A stretch of DNA of 64,000 bases from Stenotrophomonas maltophilia (GCF_002138415.1 NZ_CP015612.1:2582001-2646000); one strand, 5' to 3'. Shown: positions 51,423 to 60,510, numbered from the stretch's first letter. The notes: generated from the sequence alone by a model not told the origin. Numbers and translations are program-made.

Positions 51423-53402
51423 TCAGCGGCTCAGGTGCAGGAACTGCAGGTGCCGTTCGTACTGGCTGATGATGTCGTTGATGATCTGCTTGCGGCTGTA
51501 GCCGACCAGGTCGTAGTCCTGGCTGCCTTCGAACAGGTGCACTTCAGCGCGGTAGTAGCGCTGGTTGCGCAGCTGCTGCGCGGCAAACGACGGCGTCAGG
51601 TAGCCACTCAGGATCACCCGGTACAGGAAGTCCTGCTGCTCGCCGTGGTTCACCGTCAGCTCCATGTCGCCGGCCTCGAAGCGCGTCGCCACGTCCCAGC
51701 CCTGCCCGCGCAGCTGTTCGGCCACCGCCTCCATCGCTGGCTTCACCGTATCGTCCATGAAGCGGTAGACCTGGTCGCGCACCGGGAAATGCATCGCCTG
51801 GCTCAGGCGCTGGCGCCAGCCCTGGTGGTGGCGGTCATCGCCGATCAGCGGCGATGGCCGGTACTGCAGCGCGCGCTTGCGGTGCGACTCGTCACTGAAG
51901 GCGCGGGTCAGGCCCCACATCATCAGCAGCAGCACCGCAGAGAACGGCAGCGAGGCCAACACCACCGCCGATTTCAGTGCATCGATGCTGCCGGCCAGCA
52001 GCAGCCCGGCGGTCAGCACCGCGATCACCGTGCCCCAGAACACGCGCAGCCAACGCGGGCCATCATCCTCCGGCGCCCCGCCATGCGAGGACAACGTGGA
52101 CAGCACCACCGCGCCGGAGTCAGCCGATGTCACGAAGAAAATGAAACTGACGAACACCGTCACCGCGATCACCGCCTTGCTCCACGGATACCCATCCAGC
52201 AGGGCATACAGCACGGTGGGTGGATCATCCACCGCCAGCTGTGCCAGCTGCTGCTGGCCGTGATGCAGCACCTGGTCCAGCGCACTGTTGCCGAAGATCG
52301 ACAGCCAGGCCAGGGTGAAGCCCAGCGGGATAAGCAGCACGCCGAACACGAATTCGCGGATGGTGCGGCCACGCGAGATGCGCGCGATGAACAGGCCGAC
52401 GAACGGCGCCCAGCCGATCCACCAGGCCCAGTAGAACACCGTCCAGCCGCCCAGCCATTCCGGTCGGCCGCCATAGGCGTATACATCGAAACTCTTGCCG
52501 ACCACGCTGCCGAGGTAGTCGCCCAGATTCTGCATCAGCGTGCTGAGCAGATACTGGGTGGGGCCGGCGCACAGCATGAACAGCACCAGCGCGATCGCCA
52601 GCAGCATGTTGATGTTGGCCATCCAGCGCACGCCCTTCTCCACCCCGGAAACGGCCACGGCCACCGCCGCACCCATCATGCTGACCACCAGGATGATCTG
52701 CACCAGGTTGGAGTGCGGGATGTTGAACAGGTGCGACAGGCCAGCGTTGAGGTGCAGCACGCCGAAGCCCATGTCGGCGCCGATGCCGAACACGGTGGCG
52801 ACAATGCCCAGCGCGTCCACGGTGTAGCCGATCGGGCCGTTGATGCGCTTGCCGATCAGCGGGTACAGCGCCGAACGCAGCGCCAGCGGCAGGTTGTGGC
52901 GGTAGGCGAAGTAGGCCATCGCCATCGCAGCGAGTGCGAACACGCCCCAGCCATGCAGGCCCCAGTGCAGGAACAGCAGCTGCATGGCCTGGCGCGCACC
53001 GGCCTCGCCCGCAGCCGGGTCGCCCTGCGGCGGCTGCAGGTAATGGGTCAGCGGTTCGGAGACGCAGAAGAAGAACAGGGTGATGCTGATGCCGGCGGCG
53101 AACAGCATGCCGGCCCAGGAGAGATAGCTGAACTCCGGCTCGTCATGGTCGGCACCGAGCTTGATGCCACCGTACTTGGACAGCGCCACGCCGACCACGA
53201 ACACCAGGTACAGGGTCATGGCCAGCAGGTAGTACCAGCCGACATTGAGTGCGGCCCAGTCCTGCGCCTTGACCAGAAGGCGGCCCGCACCGAGCGGGAA
53301 CAGACTGACGAACAGCGCGAACGCCACGACAACGATCGCCGCGAAGGCGAACACAGGTCGAAGGGTGCGCACCGGGGATTGTTGCGGCTCCAGTGCTTCC
53401 AT
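51423..53402 (-). CDS. betT: BCCT-family transporter, BetT-like (choline/betaine)
   Basis: A 659-residue secondary transporter with 12 predicted helices and the BCCT signature around YWAWWIGWAPFVGLFIARIS and the later TSADSGAVVLSTLSS. The first 500 residues are the transport domain. The last 150 form a long cytoplasmic tail (RDQVYRFMDDTVKPAMEAV ... YDLVGYSRKQIINDII) of the BetT type, which in relatives senses osmotic stress. Choline is the likely substrate, but betaine or carnitine cannot be excluded. No bet biosynthetic genes are in the window. Confidence 0.85.
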   Translation of the reverse strand: MEALEPQQSPVRTLRPVFAFAAIVVVAFALFVSLFPLGAGRLLVKAQDWAALNVGWYYLLAMTLYLVFVVGVALSKYGGIKLGADHDEPEFSYLSWAGMLFAAGISITLFFFCVSEPLTHYLQPPQGDPAAGEAGARQAMQLLFLHWGLHGWGVFALAAMAMAYFAYRHNLPLALRSALYPLIGKRINGPIGYTVDALGIVATVFGIGADMGFGVLHLNAGLSHLFNIPHSNLVQIILVVSMMGAAVAVAVSGVEKGVRWMANINMLLAIALVLFMLCAGPTQYLLSTLMQNLGDYLGSVVGKSFDVYAYGGRPEWLGGWTVFYWAWWIGWAPFVGLFIARISRGRTIREFVFGVLLIPLGFTLAWLSIFGNSALDQVLHHGQQQLAQLAVDDPPTVLYALLDGYPWSKAVIAVTVFVSFIFFVTSADSGAVVLSTLSSHGGAPEDDGPRWLRVFWGTVIAVLTAGLLLAGSIDALKSAVVLASLPFSAVLLLMMWGLTRAFSDESHRKRALQYRPSPLIGDDRHHQGWRQRLSQAMHFPVRDQVYRFMDDTVKPAMEAVAEQLRGQGWDVATRFEAGDMELTVNHGEQQDFLYRVILSGYLTPSFAAQQLRNQRYYRAEVHLFEGSQDYDLVGYSRKQIINDIISQYERHLQFLHLSR

Positions 53403-53597
53403 GGGGCGGCGTTCTCCGGTAGATCAAAGGGTTAGCCGGCCGATTTTGGCTGAACCGCAGTGGACAGAGCATGAAGTTGCGGCCTGCGGTCACAGGCCCG
53501 GCCCACCAATCCGTGTTATCACGCGCGCGCCGGTGCGTGCCTGCAAGCGCAGCCACGCGCGGACCGCCTGCGACGCGGCCACGCGCTTACTGTCCAA

Positions 53598-53978
53598 TCA
53601 CGACATCACATGCACCGCGCACAGCTTGTTGCCATCCGGGTCGCGCAGGTAGGCCAGGAACAGCTGGCGGCCGGCCATGGTGCGGATGCCCGCCGGGTCT
53701 TCGATGGCGGTGCCGCCATGGGCCACGCCCGCATCCTGCCAGCCGCGCACGGCCTCGGCGCTGTCGAGGATGAAACCAATCGTGCCGCCGTTGGCATGGC
53801 ATGCGGGCTGACCGTCGATCGGTGCGGTGACGATGAACATGCGGCCGTCCTTGAAGTACACCAGCCGCCCCTTGTCATCGAAGACACCTGGACGGGCGCC
53901 CAATGCAGTGAACAGGGCATCGTAGAAGCGATGCGCGACGTCCATGTTGTTCGTTCCAACGGTGATGTGGCTGAACAT
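53598..53978 (-). CDS. VOC/glyoxalase-family protein
   Basis: A 126-residue protein of the vicinal-oxygen-chelate fold, with paired beta-alpha-beta-beta-beta units: it opens MFSHITVGTNNMDVAHRFYD and closes with YLRDPDGNKLCAVH, the usual end of glyoxalase/bleomycin-resistance proteins. A metal-binding role of His and Glu residues is possible, but substrate and activity are unknown. ATG 53978 has AGGAG 7 bases upstream, which rejects the longer open frame. It is divergent from the sigma factor gene. Confidence 0.83.
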   Translation of the reverse strand: MFSHITVGTNNMDVAHRFYDALFTALGARPGVFDDKGRLVYFKDGRMFIVTAPIDGQPACHANGGTIGFILDSAEAVRGWQDAGVAHGGTAIEDPAGIRTMAGRQLFLAYLRDPDGNKLCAVHVMS

Positions 53979-54068
53979 GCGGGCACTCCTTGTGGAAAAC
54001 CGCAGTGTCGGCGAGCGCGGCGGGCATCGCAAATGCACGCCTCCGGCCTGCTGCTGCGCGCGCAGGGT

Positions 54069-54114
54069 TTGTCGTGCGCCGCTCGATCACCCTATAATGG
54101 GAATCATTCTCATT
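54069..54114 (+). promoter_or_regulatory. Strong promoter with Fur box over the start site
   Basis: -35 TTGTCG (54069) and -10 TATAAT (54093) are 18 bases apart. A near-consensus Fur box AATGGGAATCATTCTCATT (54096-54114) overlaps the -10 and the transcription start. The sigma factor ATG follows at 54123. Confidence 0.8.
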
Positions 54115-54122
54115 AATGATCG

Positions 54123-54647
54123 ATGCCGATGGCCGTGCCCGCCGCCTCCAGCACTGCGCTGGCGGGGTTCTACCGCGAACACCATGGCTGGCTGCTGGGC
54201 TGGCTGCGCCGCCGCACCCACAACGCCGACTGCGCCGCCGACCTGACCCAGGATACGTTCCTGCGCCTGCTCAGCCGTCGTGTCGATCCCTCCGAACTGC
54301 GGCTGCCGCGCGCTTACCTCAGCACCATCGCCCATGCGCTGCTGGTCAACCACTGGCAGCGTGCGGACCTGGAGCGCGCCTACCTGGCCGCACTGGCTGC
54401 GCAACCGGAGCCGGCGCACCCGTCTGCGGAGGAGCGCACACAGGCACTGCAGCTGCTGCATGCCATCGCCGACATGCTGTCCGGCCTGGCCGAACGCCCA
54501 CGCCGTGCGTTCCTGCTGGCACGGCTGTCTGGCCTGGGCTATGCGGAGATCGGCCAACAACTGGGCGTGTCCGAGCGCATGGTCAAGAAGTACATGGCGC
54601 AGGCGATGCTGCATTGCCTGCGCCTTTCCGGCGACGCGGCGGCATGA
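54123..54647 (+). CDS. ECF sigma factor, FecI type
   Basis: A 174-residue extracytoplasmic-function sigma factor: region 2 (about 15-80, with the TQDTFLRLLSRR core) and region 4 (about 110-165) with the helix-turn-helix YAEIGQQLGVSERMVKKYM. It resembles FecI/PupI-type iron-starvation sigma factors that are released by a FecR protein when an STN-type receptor binds its substrate. The Fur box at the promoter and the downstream fecR and receptor genes complete the system. The start is close to the promoter; ATG 54129 is an alternative. Confidence 0.88.
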   Translation: MPMAVPAASSTALAGFYREHHGWLLGWLRRRTHNADCAADLTQDTFLRLLSRRVDPSELRLPRAYLSTIAHALLVNHWQRADLERAYLAALAAQPEPAHPSAEERTQALQLLHAIADMLSGLAERPRRAFLLARLSGLGYAEIGQQLGVSERMVKKYMAQAMLHCLRLSGDAAA

Positions 54648-55588
54648 GTGCGGCATTGGCTGGCCCGGCCCTGGAACAGGCTGCCGAATGGTTCGCGCTG
54701 CGCCAGCAGGGCTGGAGCGACGGCGACCAGCAGCGCTGGCACGCCTGGCTGCAGGCCGATGCCGATCATGCCGACGCGTGGCGCCGGGTCGAGACGGTCT
54801 GGCAGTCTTTTGCTCCCCTGTCGGCACCGGCTGCTGCCGCGGCGCTGGATGCTGCCGGACGTCGCCGCCGTCGCGCGCTTCGCAGTCTCGGTGGCGCCCT
54901 CGGCATCGGTGCGGTCTCCCTGCTCGGCCTGCACGGGCTGCGCGAACAACGCGGCCTGCAGACACAGCGCACCGCTGCCGGACATACCGGGCACTGGACG
55001 CTGATGGATGGCAGCCAGTTGTGGCTCAACGCCGACAGCGAAGTCACCATCGACATCGGAAGCGGCCGCCGCGCCCTGCATCTGCTGCGTGGCGAACTGC
55101 TGCTGCAGACCGGCCACCACCCTGCGTTCGCCGGCCAGCCGTTGACCGTGCATGTGCCGGGCGCACGCTTGCAACCGATCGGCACCCGCTTCGCGGTCAG
55201 TCGCGAGGCACAGGGCAGCCGCCTGGATGTGTTCGAGGGTGTGGTGCGCTGCCTGCCGCTGTTCGGCGCATCGTTGGACGTGCCCGCCGGCGGTGCGGTG
55301 CAGCTCGGCCCGATGGGTGGACTCTCCCCGGTGGCTGCGGATCCGTTGCGCGGTGACTGGCAGGAGGGACGCCTGCAGGTGCAGGACACACCTTTGATAC
55401 GGATCATCGACGAGTTGGCCCGTCACCACCAGGGCTATCTCGGTTGTGATCCGGCGCTTGCTGCATTGAAAGTCACGGCGGTGCTGCCGCGCCTGGACAG
55501 CCTGCAGGCCCTGCAACTGCTGGCCCGTGCCCTGCCGATCCGCATCGAGCAGCGCTGGCCGTGGTGGACTGTCGTGCGTCCGCTTTGA
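54644..55588 (+). CDS. FecR-family anti-sigma/sensor protein
   Basis: A 314-residue FecR-like regulator: N-terminal cytoplasmic anti-sigma domain (DUF4880, about 8-55, with DQQRWHAWLQADADHADAW), one transmembrane segment (about 85-105) and a periplasmic FecR domain (about 115-215) plus a C-terminal STN-like part that contacts the receptor. It relays receptor occupancy to the sigma factor. ATG overlaps the sigma stop (ATGA), the usual arrangement of such pairs. Longer frames upstream only overlap the sigma gene. Confidence 0.88.
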   Translation: MSAALAGPALEQAAEWFALRQQGWSDGDQQRWHAWLQADADHADAWRRVETVWQSFAPLSAPAAAAALDAAGRRRRRALRSLGGALGIGAVSLLGLHGLREQRGLQTQRTAAGHTGHWTLMDGSQLWLNADSEVTIDIGSGRRALHLLRGELLLQTGHHPAFAGQPLTVHVPGARLQPIGTRFAVSREAQGSRLDVFEGVVRCLPLFGASLDVPAGGAVQLGPMGGLSPVAADPLRGDWQEGRLQVQDTPLIRIIDELARHHQGYLGCDPALAALKVTAVLPRLDSLQALQLLARALPIRIEQRWPWWTVVRPL

Positions 55589-55657
55589 AATCGCGGTTCC
55601 CTTCCTGCGCGCTCACCGGGCCCTACAAGGGAACCCATTGCGGATGTTGCCGCCCCC

Positions 55658-58606
55658 ATGAAACTGCCCTGCTCTTCCCCTCGTCCCCTGGTCGTCGCCT
55701 TGTGCATGGCCCTGGCGACCCCCTGCCTGCTGCCTGCCACGGTCCATGCACAGGACACCGCTGCCGCCGTTCGATGGCAGATCCCGGCCGGACCGCTCGA
55801 CCAGGCCTTGACCACATTCGGCCAGCAGTCTGGCCTGTCCATCGCTGCCGATGCGCGCCTGACCCGCGGCCGCCACAGCAACGGCGTACAGGCCACGCTC
55901 GGCATGGACGCCGCATTGGCGCAGCTGCTGGCCGGCACCGGCCTGACCTTCCAGCGTGATGCCAATGGCGTGGTGCTGCAGGCGGCACCCAACGCTGAAG
56001 CCGGCGTGCGCCAGATCGGCACCCTGCGTGTAGCCGGCCAGGCCAGCGAAGGTGCGTCACCGTGGGGCCTGGCCGATGCCGACGCCGTCTACCGCGACAG
56101 CGGCTCGCGCGTGCACCTGGACCGCCAGCAGCTGGAACGCTTCCGCGGCCAGTCGATTGGCGATGTGCTGGCCGGCGCAGTCGGCGTGCACACCGCTGAC
56201 GTTCGCAACGGCGGTGCGCTGGACGTCAACATCCGCGGCCTGCAGGGCCAGAACCGGGTGCCGGTGATCATCGACGGCGGCCAGCAGGCCATCGACGTGT
56301 ACCGCGGCTATGCCGGCGTGCAGCAGCGCAGCTATCTCGACCCCGATCTGATCAGCGCGATCAGCATCGAGAAAGGGCCGAGCCTGGCCGCCAACGCCGC
56401 CAGCGCGATCGGCGGCGTGGTCTACATGGAAACGTTGAAGGTCGATGACATCCTCGATGATGGTCAGACCTGGGGCCTGCGCATGCGCGGCGGCGTGGCC
56501 GACAACAGCATCGACCGCACCCGCACCTTCAAGCAGATCGCGCGTGGCAGCGACAACCGCAACAGCCTGCGCGACCCGCGCGACTGGAATGGCAGCGTGG
56601 CCTTCGCCCAGCGTGGCGAAGACTGGCAGCTGATCGCGGCCTATGCGCGGCGCCGCCAGGGCAACTTCTTCGCCGGCAGCAACGGTGCGCATCGCTACGA
56701 CAACCAGCACCTGTCCAGCGGCGGCACCGGCATGTCCAGCCAGGCCGTATCCAAGCTCTTCCATCCAGGCGATGAAGTGCTCAACACGCATACCGACAAC
56801 GAATCGGCATTGCTGAAATTCACCTGGACGCCCAACCCGGATCAACGCCTGGAGCTGAGCCACCGCTACTTCAATTCGAGTTTCGGCGAGATCATGCCGT
56901 CGGCGATCGGCCGCGTGGGCGAGTCCAACGAATGGGTGACCTACGTGGACAAGGCCAACACCATGTTCCAGTTCGAGCCGGGGAAAATGCGGGTCAACGC
57001 CACCTCGCTGCGCCATCGCTACCGGCCCGAGGCGCACCCGTGGCTGGATCTGAGCAGCACCCTGTGGTTCACCACCGCCACCAGCCGCATGTTCAACAGC
57101 AACATCGCCAACACGCCGCTGTTCAAGGACGTGCCCAACGACCAGATGCCGGACACGTTGGGCGAAACCTATGGCCCGGGCCTGCAGTCGGACGTGAAGA
57201 CCCAGCGTTGGGGCGTGGACAGCAGCAACACCACGCGCTTCAGCAATGCTCTTGGCGAATGGACGCTGCGCTATGGCGCGTCCTTCCAGCACGAGGACAC
57301 CGCGCCCAACTCACCGGTGCTGCCGGTGGATTTCAACAACAACCGTTACCTGCGCTCGGGCACGCGCCGCGAGGCCAGCGTTGTCGCCTCGCTGCAATGG
57401 CAGCCGTGGGACTGGCTGTCGCTGACGGCAGGCGGTCGCTTCACCGACTACCGCACCCGAGACCGCAACCGCGTGGCCTTCGTCAGTGAATCGCGCGACC
57501 TGCGTTACACCTTCGCGCGCCTGAGCAAGGGCGGCCAGCTGCTGCCGGGCTGGTACAAGGAGTGGTACCCGGATGCCCAAGGGAACTACACCTATGACTC
57601 GCTGCGCGCCACGCCCTATGGCGACAGCACGTTGGGCCAGGCCTACGATTTCGACGGCTTCATTCCTGATCCGCGCGGTGCCAACGGCTTCCATACCAAG
57701 CAGATTCCCACTGCCTGGGGCTACAAGCCGGCGATCCGGCGTTCAGGCCACGGCTTCGCGCCCTATGCCGAAGCACGCTTCAACCTCGACGAGGACATGT
57801 TCTTCTACGTGAAGTACGCGCAGGGCTGGAAGATGCCCAGCCTGTTCGAGTCGACGCTGGGCAACAGCACCTCGGCACCGGTGGCTGACCTGAAGCCGGA
57901 GAAGAACCGTTCCTGGGACATCGGCTTCAGCCTGCTCAAGCAGGACCTGTGGCGTGACGGTGACCGCCTGGCGTTCAAGGTGGCCTGGTTCAAGAACGAT
58001 ATCGACAACGCGATCACCCGCCGCTTCGATTCCAGCAACTGGGCGTTCTACGTCGACAACGTCGACAACTACACCGTGTCCGGCTACGAGCTGCAGTCCG
58101 GCTATGACGCAGGCATCGCCTACCTGGACCTGTCGGCCAGCTACTACCAGCGCGCACGCACCTGCGATGCGGCCACCGCCAAGCGCCTGCGCGAAGACCC
58201 GTATGCGAAGTGGAGCAAGCTGGACACCACGCCGGACTGCGTGGACGGTGGCTTCGGCACCTCGTTCGTCAACGCACAGAACCCGCCGAAGTACTCGATC
58301 CACAGCACGCTGGGCTTCCGCCTGTTCGACAAGCGGCTGGATACCGGCATCCGCCGCACCTACAACAGCGGCCCCACCCACGAACTGGACAAGCCCTGGA
58401 ACACCACCGGTTCGACCGGCCTGCAGAACATCTACCTGCCGACCGCGATCTATGACTTCTACGCACGCTGGCAGTTCACCCCGCGCAGCGAAGTGGAGCT
58501 GGTGGTCAGCAACCTGCGCAACACCTACTACATGGACACGCTGGCGATGAGCCTGATGCCGGGCCCGGGTCGCACCACGCGGCTGAATTTCACCGCACGC
58601 TTCTGA
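55658..58606 (+). CDS. STN-domain TonB-dependent receptor (signalling type)
   Basis: A 982-residue outer-membrane receptor. The signal peptide (to about residue 30) is followed by an STN signalling domain (about 35-110; WQIPAGPLDQALTTFGQQSG), a plug (about 135-270, NIRGLQGQNRVPVIIDGGQQ) and a large barrel ending LNFTARF. The STN domain speaks to the FecR protein encoded 69 bases upstream. The large size and plug sequence resemble receptors for heme-protein or large iron ligands rather than small siderophores, but the substrate is not proven. Regulation is by Fur and the cognate sigma factor. Confidence 0.87.
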   Translation: MKLPCSSPRPLVVALCMALATPCLLPATVHAQDTAAAVRWQIPAGPLDQALTTFGQQSGLSIAADARLTRGRHSNGVQATLGMDAALAQLLAGTGLTFQRDANGVVLQAAPNAEAGVRQIGTLRVAGQASEGASPWGLADADAVYRDSGSRVHLDRQQLERFRGQSIGDVLAGAVGVHTADVRNGGALDVNIRGLQGQNRVPVIIDGGQQAIDVYRGYAGVQQRSYLDPDLISAISIEKGPSLAANAASAIGGVVYMETLKVDDILDDGQTWGLRMRGGVADNSIDRTRTFKQIARGSDNRNSLRDPRDWNGSVAFAQRGEDWQLIAAYARRRQGNFFAGSNGAHRYDNQHLSSGGTGMSSQAVSKLFHPGDEVLNTHTDNESALLKFTWTPNPDQRLELSHRYFNSSFGEIMPSAIGRVGESNEWVTYVDKANTMFQFEPGKMRVNATSLRHRYRPEAHPWLDLSSTLWFTTATSRMFNSNIANTPLFKDVPNDQMPDTLGETYGPGLQSDVKTQRWGVDSSNTTRFSNALGEWTLRYGASFQHEDTAPNSPVLPVDFNNNRYLRSGTRREASVVASLQWQPWDWLSLTAGGRFTDYRTRDRNRVAFVSESRDLRYTFARLSKGGQLLPGWYKEWYPDAQGNYTYDSLRATPYGDSTLGQAYDFDGFIPDPRGANGFHTKQIPTAWGYKPAIRRSGHGFAPYAEARFNLDEDMFFYVKYAQGWKMPSLFESTLGNSTSAPVADLKPEKNRSWDIGFSLLKQDLWRDGDRLAFKVAWFKNDIDNAITRRFDSSNWAFYVDNVDNYTVSGYELQSGYDAGIAYLDLSASYYQRARTCDAATAKRLREDPYAKWSKLDTTPDCVDGGFGTSFVNAQNPPKYSIHSTLGFRLFDKRLDTGIRRTYNSGPTHELDKPWNTTGSTGLQNIYLPTAIYDFYARWQFTPRSEVELVVSNLRNTYYMDTLAMSLMPGPGRTTRLNFTARF

Positions 58607-58625
58607 GTGCTGCAGAAACCGCAAC

Positions 58626-58650
58626 GCCCCGGGGAGATCATCCCCGGGGC
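58626..58650 (+). terminator. Hairpin after the STN receptor gene
   Basis: GCCCCGGGGA-GATCA-TCCCCGGGGC is a perfect 10-base stem 20 bases after the stop codon. Confidence 0.6.
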
Positions 58651-58675
58651 ACTTGCTTGCGGCGGCTCACGTTCT

Positions 58676-58739
58676 GGTGGATCCCAACCTGGGTTGGCAC
58701 ACCGACTCCGTACTGGTAGGTGCCAACCTTGGTTGGCAC
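58676..58739. repeat. SMAG-like units of the GTAGGTGCCAACC family
   Basis: A diverged unit (58676-58700) and a good one, GTAGGTGCCAACCTTGGTTG... (58716-58739), occur in direct orientation after the receptor operon. This is a different stem family from the other SMAG units. Confidence 0.6.
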
Positions 58740-58748
58740 AGCGACGCG

Positions 58749-59072
58749 TTACTTCGCGGTACTCAGCAACAGCACCGCAACAGTGACCAGACCGATGCCG
58801 ACCCAACCGATCGGACGCAGGCGGTTGCCGAACAACAGGCGGCCGCAGGTGGCGGTACCGATCACGCCGATCGCACCCCACATCGCATAGGCCGTGGCCA
58901 GGTCCATGTAGCGCACCGCCTGGCCCAACAGGGCGAAGGCGATCCAGACCATGACGATCGCGACGACGCCCCAGCGCCAGCGGCGGAAACCTTCCGACTT
59001 GGCTACCATCATGTTGGCGGCGACATCGATCAAGGCCGAACAGATCACGAAAAACAACGCCAAGATATTCAT
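58749..59072 (-). CDS. mdtI: SMR transporter subunit, MdtI-like
   Basis: A 107-residue, four-helix small multidrug resistance protein. The sequence FRRWRWGVV ... GQAVRYMDLATAYAMWGAIGVIG ... GRLLFGNRLRPIGWVGIGLV matches MdtI, which pairs with MdtJ to export spermidine. The position of the essential helix-1 glutamate carries Asp16 here (ALIDVAAN aligned with VLEIVAN of E. coli MdtI). It is encoded directly after the partner gene with one-base overlap (TGATG). Polyamine or cationic-compound export is inferred. Confidence 0.83.
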   Translation of the reverse strand: MNILALFFVICSALIDVAANMMVAKSEGFRRWRWGVVAIVMVWIAFALLGQAVRYMDLATAYAMWGAIGVIGTATCGRLLFGNRLRPIGWVGIGLVTVAVLLLSTAK

Positions 59073-59425
59073 CAGTGCGCCTCCCCGAGGGTGACGCAGA
59101 CGATGCCGACCACCGCCAGCACCAGGCCGGCCAGCTGCTGCAGCGACAGGCTTTCACCGAAGACGGTGAGGCCGACCACGGTCAGCAGGGTCAGGCCGAG
59201 GCCTTCCCAGACCGCATAGGCCACGCCGACGGCGATGCGGCGCACCGACTGCGCGAGGAAGAAGTAGGACAGCGCCAGCGCGCCGGCCATGATCAGGTAA
59301 CCGGTCCAGCCGCCATCGCGGGCGGCATGGGCCATGAACGAGGTGCCGACCACTTCGGCGACGATCGCCACGGTCAGGCAGGCCCAGGCGACCAGCGCGC
59401 CACGGGCGGGAACAGTACGGGACAT
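59072..59425 (-). CDS. mdtJ: SMR transporter subunit, MdtJ-like
   Basis: A 117-residue SMR protein with four helices. It keeps the active-site glutamate (VAIVAEVVGTSF) and the MdtJ-like SVRRIAVGVAYAVWEGLG and ESLSLQQLAGLVLAVVG segments. It is the first gene of the pair and overlaps mdtI by one base, as expected for an obligate heterodimer inserted in opposite orientations. ATG 59425 has an AGGAG about 7 bases upstream. It is divergent from a LysR gene that may regulate it. Confidence 0.85.
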   Translation of the reverse strand: MSRTVPARGALVAWACLTVAIVAEVVGTSFMAHAARDGGWTGYLIMAGALALSYFFLAQSVRRIAVGVAYAVWEGLGLTLLTVVGLTVFGESLSLQQLAGLVLAVVGIVCVTLGEAH

Positions 59426-59465
59426 GTGAAGCTCCTTGCAGGGCGGGGACCGCGCCGCCTTTTCA

Positions 59466-59487
59466 ATAGATCCACGCCGTGCGTGGA
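59466..59487. repeat. Degenerate SMAG unit
   Basis: ATAGATCCACGCC-GTGCGTGGA resembles the GTAGATCCACGCC family with the G of GTAG changed. Located in the mdtJ/LysR divergent region. Confidence 0.45.
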
Positions 59488-59546
59488 GGATCCGGAACGC
59501 CCCGCAGACGGGGGCGACGGAAGCCAGTATCATCGCCTTTTACGGT

Positions 59547-59564
59547 GGTATCAAAATGGATACC
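59547..59564. promoter_or_regulatory. Inverted repeat before the LysR gene
   Basis: GGTATC-AAAATG-GATACC lies 22 bases upstream of the LysR start in the divergent region with the mdtJI pair; a candidate operator for LysR autoregulation. Confidence 0.45.
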
Positions 59565-59585
59565 ATCGATAGGAGCGATGGATTA

Positions 59586-60437
59586 ATGCCCTACTCCCCT
59601 GAATCCCTGCAGGCCTTCGTGGAGGCCGCGGCGCTGGGCTCGTTCTCGGCGGCGGCGCGACGCCTGCGCAAGACCCAGTCGACGGTCAGCACCGCCATTG
59701 CCCATCTGGAAGCCGACCTGGGCATGAGCCTGTTCGACCGCAGCGGACGCTACCCGCAGCTGACCGAGGCCGGGCGCCAAGTGCTGGGCCACGCGCAGGA
59801 GATCCTGGCTGCCGATGCCCGCCTGCAGCAGCTGAGCGTGCGCCTGGCCGCACCGGTCGAGCCGCGCCTGACCGTGGTGTTTTCCGATGTCTACCAGCTC
59901 GATCCCGGGCAACGGATCCTGCAGCGCTTCGCCGAGACGTTCCCGGAGATCGAGCTGGAATGGCTGGATGCCGAGGGCGAGGACGTACTGGAGCTGGTCG
60001 GCAGTGGTCGCGCCGCGCTCGGTCTGCTGCCACGGCAGGAACGCTATCCCGATGGGCTGGTGGCCCGACCGTTGGCGCACCACAGCGAGTTGTCAGTGTA
60101 CGTAGCGCGCGAGCACCCACTGGCCAGCGCCGGCCGTCGCACCGCCGCACAACTGGCGCGGCATAGACAGGTGCGCCTGAGCGCGGAAGTCGATCAATCC
60201 CGCGTGGTCACTGGCCTGGCCTGGACCGCCACCGACTACCTGATGGTGATGGAAATGGCCGAGGACGGCATCGGCTGGGCCGAACTGCCACGGGTACTGG
60301 TGCAGCGCTACGACCGTGGCCGGCTGGTGGAACTGGTGCTGCCCGGCTGGCCGCGGCGCATCCACAGCGACCTGCTGTGGCGCCGTGATACGCCGCCGGG
60401 ACCGGCCGCACTCTGGTGGGCCGACGCGCTGGGGTGA
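59586..60437 (+). CDS. LysR-family transcriptional regulator
   Basis: A 283-residue LysR regulator. The N-terminal winged helix (about 3-62) contains AALGSFSAAARRLRKTQSTVSTAI (broken here by its turn), and the C-terminal co-inducer domain (about 90-280) has the usual two lobes (PRLTVVFSDVYQL; ELSVYVAREHPLA). ATG 59586 follows AGGAG by 10 bases and starts at the conserved first helix; an upstream ATG would overlap the palindrome. It is divergent from mdtJI. The effector is unknown. Confidence 0.87.
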   Translation: MPYSPESLQAFVEAAALGSFSAAARRLRKTQSTVSTAIAHLEADLGMSLFDRSGRYPQLTEAGRQVLGHAQEILAADARLQQLSVRLAAPVEPRLTVVFSDVYQLDPGQRILQRFAETFPEIELEWLDAEGEDVLELVGSGRAALGLLPRQERYPDGLVARPLAHHSELSVYVAREHPLASAGRRTAAQLARHRQVRLSAEVDQSRVVTGLAWTATDYLMVMEMAEDGIGWAELPRVLVQRYDRGRLVELVLPGWPRRIHSDLLWRRDTPPGPAALWWADALG

Positions 60438-60438
60438 G

Positions 60439-60502
60439 GTAGTGCCGGCCGCTGGCCGGCAATTTCATTGTCCAGTGGCTGCCGGCCAGCGGCCGGCACT
60501 AC
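60439..60502. repeat. SMAG repeat pair between convergent genes
   Basis: GTAGTGCCGGCC-type unit (60439) with inverted copy ending CTAC (60502) between the LysR gene and the M14 gene, likely a two-way terminator. Confidence 0.85.
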
Positions 60503-60510
60503 CGAACCGA

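Noticed and set aside
51333-53435. A 700-codon open frame opposite betT
   Set aside because: His/Gln/Arg-rich shadow of a clear transporter gene.
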